DNA from: JAXLVB01 sp044228045
GTDB lineage: Bacteria > Bacteroidota > Bacteroidia > Cytophagales > Spirosomataceae
Direction of reading: 5' to 3'
NCBI GenBank assembly: GCA_044228045.1
Contig: JBGAVQ010000100.1
Location: forward strand, 1 to 17,877
DNA: 17,877 nucleotides
Part shown: positions 14,632-17,877 of the stretch, one piece after another
Numbering within the stretch: the first letter of the stretch is position 1
Layout of the letters: every line of letters begins with the position of its first letter
Program-made: the position numbers and the translations under genes
The notes under the pieces: model-generated
The model's input: only the letters and a program-made list of their open reading frames with translations
The model's database searches: none
Told to the model about the DNA's origin: nothing

Positions 14632-15156
14632 TTATTCTTGTGTTGTTTCTTCGGTTGCTTCTGCTGCGGGTTCTTCGGTGGCAGGAGTTTCTTCAACCAC
14701 TACGTTCTTCTTGGCTATGGCTTCGGCACGAGCAGTATTGATTTTTGCTTCGGCAGCCAACTGGGCTTTCTTCAAAGCATCTTTCTTAGAAGCAAGGGTA
14801 TCAGCCGTAGAATCTTTTTTAGATTCTTTGGCAGTTTGCCACTCTGCAAAACGAGCATCGGCTACTTCTTGAGTAATAGCACCTTTGTTTACACCTACTT
14901 GCAAGTGTTTTTTCAACATAACACCTTCGTGCGACAACAACGAACGAGTAGTGTCTGTTGGTTGAGCACCTTTGAGCAACCAATCTACTGCACGCTCAAC
15001 TGCTACTTTCACCGTAGCAGGCTGTGTATTAGGGTTATAGGTGCCAATTTTTTCGATGAAACGACCATCACGTGGTGCTCTTGCATCGGCGATTACGATG
15101 TCAAACATCGCTCTTTTTTTACGTCCACGACGTGCTAATCTGATTTTAACGGCCAT
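14632..15156 (-). CDS. rpsP: 30S ribosomal protein bS16 with long C-terminal extension
   Basis: This 174-residue protein starts AVKIRLARRGRKKRAMFDIVIADARAPRDGRFIEKIGTYNP, the highly conserved core of bS16 (residues 1-80 hold the whole E. coli-type domain of about 82 residues). Residues about 81-174 are an alanine/lysine-rich helix followed by a glutamate/alanine/threonine-rich tail (EETPATEEPAAEATEETTQE), as commonly seen in Bacteroidota. It binds 16S rRNA during 30S assembly. It is the first gene of the rpsP-rimM-trmD operon and has a strong promoter box at 15209-15216 plus a leader hairpin at 15175-15189. Confidence 0.96.
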   Translation of the reverse strand: MAVKIRLARRGRKKRAMFDIVIADARAPRDGRFIEKIGTYNPNTQPATVKVAVERAVDWLLKGAQPTDTTRSLLSHEGVMLKKHLQVGVNKGAITQEVADARFAEWQTAKESKKDSTADTLASKKDALKKAQLAAEAKINTARAEAIAKKNVVVEETPATEEPAAEATEETTQE

Positions 15157-15174
15157 TGTATTTCAGAAATTTGT

Positions 15175-15189
15175 GGGGATCCCGTCCCC
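15175..15189 (-). promoter_or_regulatory. Hairpin in the rpsP leader
   Basis: GGGGA (15175-15179) and TCCCC (15185-15189) form a GC-rich stem with a 5-nt loop, 18 bp before the rpsP ATG. It lies within the predicted leader RNA, so it could influence translation or autoregulation; no known ribosomal-protein leader class is recognised. Confidence 0.4.
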
Positions 15190-15208
15190 GATTTTGTGAA
15201 TCAGGGTG

Positions 15209-15216
15209 CAAAGGTA
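15209..15216 (-). promoter_or_regulatory. -7 promoter box of the rpsP operon
   Basis: TACCTTTG on the minus strand (followed by CACC) is a perfect TAnnTTTG match of the type common before strong housekeeping genes in Bacteroidota. Predicted transcription start is near 15202, giving a leader of about 45 nt. A clear -33 TTG is not seen at 19-21 bp. Confidence 0.6.
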
Positions 15217-15306
15217 AGAAAAGTTGTTGATAATCTACGCCATAACGCCAAAAGATTATCGAAAATGATGGAAATATGATTGTGGATTATTCAATACTTG
15301 GCGTTT

Positions 15307-15564
15307 TTACTCATAAATGTCTTTTCGGTCGCCAATTTGAACTACTTTAACGGTCAATATTTCGTTGATTACTTCGTATAAAATGCGGTAGTTGCCAGCC
15401 CTGATTCGATAAACATTGTCTTCACCTTTTAATTTGATGGTACTGGTGTTGTAGGGGTCATCTGCCAAGGTTGCTATTTTGGAAGTAACCAGGATGGCGT
15501 TTTTCTTAGACAGGCTACCAATAAACTTTTCGGCTTGTTTCGACAATTCTATTTGATAGGCCAC
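15307..15564 (-). CDS. RelE/ParE-family toxin
   Basis: This 85-residue basic protein has the RelE-type pattern: N-terminal YQIELSKQAEKFIGSL, then IKLKGEDNVYRIRAGNYRILYEV (43-65) and a C-terminal VVQIGDRKDIYE (74-85), which corresponds to the VGHR-x-x-VY end of RelE-like ribosome-dependent mRNA interferases. Its ATG lies 16 bp inside the 3' end of the antitoxin gene, which suggests translational coupling. The residues R54, R56, R60 and the C-terminal R80/Y84 are in the positions of catalytic basic and aromatic residues of the family, but catalytic activity is only inferred; a ParE-type gyrase poison is the alternative. The gene stands downstream of the antitoxin and 151 bp before rpsP. Confidence 0.88.
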   Translation of the reverse strand: MAYQIELSKQAEKFIGSLSKKNAILVTSKIATLADDPYNTSTIKLKGEDNVYRIRAGNYRILYEVINEILTVKVVQIGDRKDIYE

Positions 15565-15764
15565 TGGTCAAGGTTATGTTTTTTGGCTAATTTCTTTCTG
15601 AGTTCTTCCCATGTTATGGTTGGTTCGTCTTTGTGCTGTTCGTAGAGTAGCTTATCAACGATGTCTTCTACCAATTCGGTTTTGACGTTTGGATTGATGA
15701 CAATACTTTGGAGTTTGCCTGTTGCGGGATTTCGTTGCATTTTAACACCTGGTATCTTTGTCAT
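15549..15764 (-). CDS. Antitoxin of the RelE-type toxin
   Basis: From the ATG at 15762-15764 the protein has 71 residues. The longer frame starting at a TTG (15794) is rejected because that codon lies inside the promoter box at 15792-15799. The N-terminus (TKIPGVKMQRNPATGKLQSIVIN) is beta-rich and may bind DNA, and the C-terminal part (ELVEDIVDKLLYEQHKDEPTITWEELRKKLAKKHNLD) is helical and acidic/basic alternating, typical for the toxin-wrapping part of an antitoxin. The identity rests on position and overlap with the toxin; I cannot assign a superfamily. It overlaps the toxin gene by 16 bp and has an almost perfect promoter upstream. Confidence 0.8.
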   Translation of the reverse strand: MTKIPGVKMQRNPATGKLQSIVINPNVKTELVEDIVDKLLYEQHKDEPTITWEELRKKLAKKHNLDQWPIK

Positions 15765-15791
15765 GGGTACAGTCGTTTTGGGGTTGCATAG

Positions 15792-15822
15792 CAAAGCTAT
15801 TGGTTTAAGGGGTTATTTACAA
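15792..15822 (-). promoter_or_regulatory. Promoter of the toxin-antitoxin operon
   Basis: On the minus strand TAGCTTTG (15792-15799) matches TAnnTTTG, and a TTG (15820-15822) lies exactly 20 bp upstream as the -33 element. It predicts transcription from about 15786 and a leader of about 22 nt to the antitoxin ATG at 15764. This is among the best promoter matches in the window. Confidence 0.65.
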
Positions 15823-15862
15823 GGCCTCCTCAAAAAATCATAGGGTGTTGAAGCAATTGATA

Positions 15863-15899
15863 GTGACTAACCAATGTCTATTATCGGCTCTATTCGGGG
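15863..15899. repeat. Degenerate copy of the CRISPR repeat (anti-repeat candidate)
   Basis: Compared without gaps with the 37-nt repeat of the array at 16644-17877, this 37-nt stretch is identical at 22 positions, and almost all identity falls in one half. The 18 bases 15882-15899 (TATCGGCTCTATTCGGGG) match the repeat's last 18 (TGTCGGCTTTATTCGGAG) at 15 positions. It lies in the non-coding gap between the antitoxin start (15764) and the HTH gene stop (15955), about 740 bp from the array and in the same orientation as the plus-strand repeats. An RNA from one strand could pair with array RNA made from the other strand. Confidence 0.65.
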
Positions 15900-15933
15900 A
15901 TGCACAATTTGGCACCCAAAGCCTGCTTGCATC
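15882..15933. ncRNA. Candidate tracrRNA-like or CRISPR-mimic RNA: repeat half plus nested hairpins
   Basis: Directly after the repeat-like half (15882-15899), GATGCA (15899-15904) pairs with TGCATC (15928-15933), and inside it TTTGG (15908-15912) pairs with CCAAA (15916-15920) around a 3-nt loop. An anti-repeat followed or preceded by such hairpins is the layout of tracrRNAs. Read on the plus strand, the geometry fits a type II tracrRNA with the array transcribed leftward; read on the minus strand it fits a type V tracrRNA (hairpins first, anti-repeat last) with the array transcribed rightward. No exact TAnnTTTG promoter was found on either side, and no Cas9 or Cas12 gene is in the window, so this is a hypothesis. 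A relict repeat is the main alternative. Confidence 0.4.
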
Positions 15934-15954
15934 ATAAGAGATAACAAACAATGA

Positions 15955-16347
15955 TTAGGAATCTTTGTATTGCTCATCGTGGAGCAATGTCAGGTTATTG
16001 AGTTCTGGAATTACAATTTTCTTTGTTGGTGGTATAATCCCCCTGTTAATCCAATTGGTAACACGTGGTACGCTATAATTATACTTTTCGGCATAACGAG
16101 AAACGGTAAGCCACTCGTTAAGGTCATAGTTGCGACCTTGATACACAAGCTGCGATTTGAGGAGGGCTTCTATTTCGTGCATCATTCTGTTCAAGATGTT
16201 GTCCACGCTCGTTATTATCTCTTTTTTTGCTTCTTCTTTTTCAGAAAGCCCAGCATAGTAAGCTTCTAATTCTGCTCGTGCTATTTTCTTTTCTTCAATG
16301 TGCGGAGCAGCATCGAACTTTTGCATCAATTCAGTTATTTTGCTCAT
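15955..16347 (-). CDS. Hypothetical protein with C-terminal helix-turn-helix
   Basis: This 130-residue protein starts at the ATG 16345-16347. Its N-terminal two thirds are strongly helical and charged (ITELMQKFDAAPHIEEKK, then AGLSEKEEAKKEIITSVDNI), consistent with a coiled-coil or oligomerisation helix. The C-terminal part, YDLNEWLTVSRYAEKYNYSV followed by PRVTNWINRGIIPPTKKIV, looks like a small MerR/excisionase-type helix-turn-helix (about 75-110), so DNA binding is likely. I do not recognise a named family. It overlaps by 17 bp a small upstream ORF (16331-16537), with which it appears translationally coupled, and both are read from a promoter that lies beside the CRISPR array. A role in regulating this locus or a phage-like excision function are both possible. 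Confidence 0.7.
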   Translation of the reverse strand: MSKITELMQKFDAAPHIEEKKIARAELEAYYAGLSEKEEAKKEIITSVDNILNRMMHEIEALLKSQLVYQGRNYDLNEWLTVSRYAEKYNYSVPRVTNWINRGIIPPTKKIVIPELNNLTLLHDEQYKDS

Positions 16348-16537
16348 ATAGTAGCTGGTTTAGTGGGTGGAGTGCGCATTCCGTTTTTAGTTTTTTCAAA
16401 ATTTTGCTCATTTGTTTGAGCTTTTCTTTTCTTTCGTTGTATTCTGGGTGATTCTCTCCAATTAGGCTGAGAATCTTTTGAACTTCTTCTATTTCCTGTT
16501 CATAATTCTCGATGATAATTTTTTTGATGTGGTCTAT
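16331..16537 (-). CDS. Small coiled-coil ORF without ATG, coupled to the HTH gene
   Basis: This frame is open from 16546 to the TGA at 16331-16333 and reads DHIKKIIIENYEQEIEEVQK, then ILSLIGENHPEYNERKEKLK, then QMSKILKKLKTECALHPLNQ, then LLYEQNN: a regular acidic/basic helix that looks coding. It overlaps the start of the next gene by 17 bp, the usual sign of coupled translation. No ATG, GTG or TTG is available early in the frame; the ATA at 16535-16537, followed by GAC CAC ATC, sits where a start codon is expected, about 14 nt after the predicted transcription start. It may use a rare ATA/ATT start, or the ATG may have been lost by mutation (pseudogene). An internal ATG at 16409-16411 would leave only 26 residues. 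Function unknown; about 68 residues. Confidence 0.45.
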   Translation of the reverse strand: MDHIKKIIIENYEQEIEEVQKILSLIGENHPEYNERKEKLKQMSKILKKLKTECALHPLNQLLYEQNN

Positions 16538-16557
16538 ATTTTTTTGTTAGGGCCTTG

Positions 16558-16565
16558 CAAAGATA
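16558..16565 (-). promoter_or_regulatory. -7 promoter box of the small ORF-HTH operon
   Basis: TATCTTTG on the minus strand matches TAnnTTTG. The best TTG upstream (16583-16585) is only 17 bp away, a little short. It predicts transcription from about 16552 leftward, just before the small ORF. Confidence 0.45.
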
Positions 16566-16590
16566 AATGTTTAATTGGTAAACAAGTAAT

Positions 16591-16608
16591 TTGTTAAAAT
16601 TTTAACAA
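16591..16608. promoter_or_regulatory. Perfect 18-bp palindrome beside the CRISPR array (possible operator)
   Basis: TTGTTAAAATTTTAACAA is exactly self-complementary. It lies about 26 bp upstream of the -7 box of the small ORF-HTH operon and 36 bp from the first repeat, in an 80% AT region (16566-16643). It could be the operator for the HTH protein or part of a CRISPR leader. Confidence 0.5.
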
Positions 16609-16643
16609 AAAAGGCGGAAAAACCACAATAAAAAACCATATTC

Positions 16644-17877
16644 ATCTCAATACTACTTGCGCTGTCGGCTTTATTCGGAGAATGATAAATACAATGGCTT
16701 GAAAATGGCCATAAAGTCTCAATACTACTTGCGCTGTCGGCTTTATTCGGAGTGTTCACCGACAACAAAGTAAAAAGCCTTATTGTCTCAATACTACTTG
16801 CGCTGTCGGCTTTATTCGGAGACGGTAGTGAATACATCATACAAGTAAATTCAACAGTCTCAATACTACTTGCGCTGTCGGCTTTATTCGGAGAACAATA
16901 TTTAAAAGACCATGGGTCAGACAAAGGTCTCAATACTACTTGCGCTGTCGGCTTTATTCGGAGTTGATACACTTAGATTGCTTATGAATGAAGAAGTCTC
17001 AATACTACTTGCGCTGTCGGCTTTATTCGGAGATTGTATGCAGTAAAAGATACTGCGAAAATCAAATGGTCTCAATACTACTTGCGCTGTCGGCTTTATT
17101 CGGAGACATTTCGGTATTTATACCGTTTGTGAGAGAGAGTCTCAATACTACTTGCGCTGTCGGCTTTATTCGGAGGAACATCCATTCACTAAAAAATTCA
17201 GGCTTGACTGTCTCAATACTACTTGCGCTGTCGGCTTTATTCGGAGTCTTTAAAATTAACAACCCCGCACAGAGTTTGGTGTCTCAATACTACTTGCGCT
17301 GTCGGCTTTATTCGGAGTCAAAACATACCGACAAATACTGCTTCAATATTGTCTCAATACTACTTGCGCTGTCGGCTTTATTCGGAGAAATTACGGAGCC
17401 GTGATAAATGGCATTATAAAATGTCTCAATACTACTTGCGCTGTCGGCTTTATTCGGAGACACCACGGGGACACACCCACGGGTGAATACACCAGTCTCA
17501 ATACTACTTGCGCTGTCGGCTTTATTCGGAGCAGAGTATGCTTGGGAAGAAAAAGGAGATCGAATGTCTCAATACTACTTGCGCTGTCGGCTTTATTCGG
17601 AGTTAGAACTAGACGGAACATGGGAAGGAGTTAAAGGTCTCAATACTACTTGCGCTGTCGGCTTTATTCGGAGTTCTTCATTTTAGGATTTCAACGAGTG
17701 GAAAACAGTCTCAATACTACTTGCGCTGTCGGCTTTATTCGGAGGAAACTCGTTGAACGCTTCTCCATCACCAACCAGTCTCAATACTACTTGCGCTGTC
17801 GGCTTTATTCGGAGTGCTTGTCATGTGGGCATACGATGGGCCCTAATGTCTCAATACTACTTGCGCTGTCGGCTTTA
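16644..17877. CRISPR. CRISPR array: 17 complete 37-nt repeats plus one truncated, 17 spacers
   Basis: The repeat begins GTCTCAATACTACTTGCGCT and ends GTCGGCTTTATTCGGAG (37 nt). Repeats start at 16644, 16716, 16785, 16857, 16927, 16996, 17069, 17139, 17210, 17281, 17351, 17423, 17495, 17566, 17637, 17708, 17778 and 17848; the last is cut by the window edge after 30 nt. All are identical except the first, whose initial G is A. The 17 spacers are 32-36 nt and all different. The single degenerate repeat at the left suggests that end is the trailer and that the leader lies to the right, outside the window; the minus-strand repeat then ends ATTGAGAC, close to the ATTGAAAC handle of many type I and III arrays. 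The AT-rich 16566-16643 could instead be a leader for rightward transcription. No cas gene is present in the window. Confidence 0.98.

Noticed and set aside
15969..15988. 7-bp hairpin ATTGCTC / GAGCAAT near the repeat-like element
   Set aside because: It lies inside the 3' coding end of the HTH gene (codons for LLHDEQY) and has no T run, so coding constraint explains it sufficiently.
16571..17686. Several open frames inside the CRISPR array (up to 138 codons) carrying the repeated string SILLALSALFG or NKADSASSIET
   Set aside because: They are translations of the repeat itself read through spacers in several frames; not genes.
17674..17777. Spacers 15 and 16 share a 10-nt reverse-complementary string (TTCAACGAGT / ACTCGTTGAA)
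   Set aside because: The sequences on either side do not match, so they do not come from one overlapping protospacer; ten bases is compatible with chance.

Overview
The window looks like the chromosome of a Bacteroidota bacterium, most likely a Cytophagales-type environmental species. Supporting signs are many promoter-like boxes matching the phylum's TAnnTTTG -7 consensus, few Shine-Dalgarno sites, a bS16 protein with a long acidic/alanine-rich tail, a SusC-type plug domain, a carboxypeptidase-regulatory-like domain, and a fused gamma-alpha KorA. The genus is inference.

Layout, left to right. (1) 1-3218, plus strand: the C-terminal end of a 4Fe-4S protein followed by korA and korB, a 2-oxoacid (probably 2-oxoglutarate):ferredoxin oxidoreductase, closed by a strong hairpin at 3220-3254. 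(2) 3368-10824, minus strand: a secreted plug-domain protein without a beta-barrel, a lipoprotein, a DUF58/VWA protein, aroA with a probable TTG start, a small exported protein and a D-cysteine desulfhydrase/ACC-deaminase-family enzyme. (3) 10835-12494: a divergent promoter region, an RluA-family pseudouridine synthase, a TACCCAA heptamer tandem repeat touching the next start codon, and a GNAT acetyltransferase. (4) 12598-15156, minus strand: an orphan IS1 InsA-like zinc-ribbon/HTH protein, then the translation operon rpsP-rimM-trmD. (5) 15307-17877: a RelE-type toxin-antitoxin pair, an HTH protein preceded by a small overlapping ORF without an ATG, and a CRISPR array of 17 complete 37-nt repeats plus one cut by the window edge. 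No cas gene is visible.

The most interesting signal is in the 190-bp gap between the toxin-antitoxin pair and the HTH gene. A copy of one half of the CRISPR repeat (15/18 identical, 15882-15899) is followed at once by nested hairpins (15899-15933). This is the layout of a tracrRNA-type anti-repeat RNA, or of a CRISPR-repeat mimic controlling the neighbouring toxin-antitoxin genes. Because the array runs off the right edge, the cas genes, if any, should be sought beyond 17877.

A second recurring theme is low-complexity direct repeats lying within about 10 bp upstream of start codons (DUF58 gene, GNAT gene, trmD).
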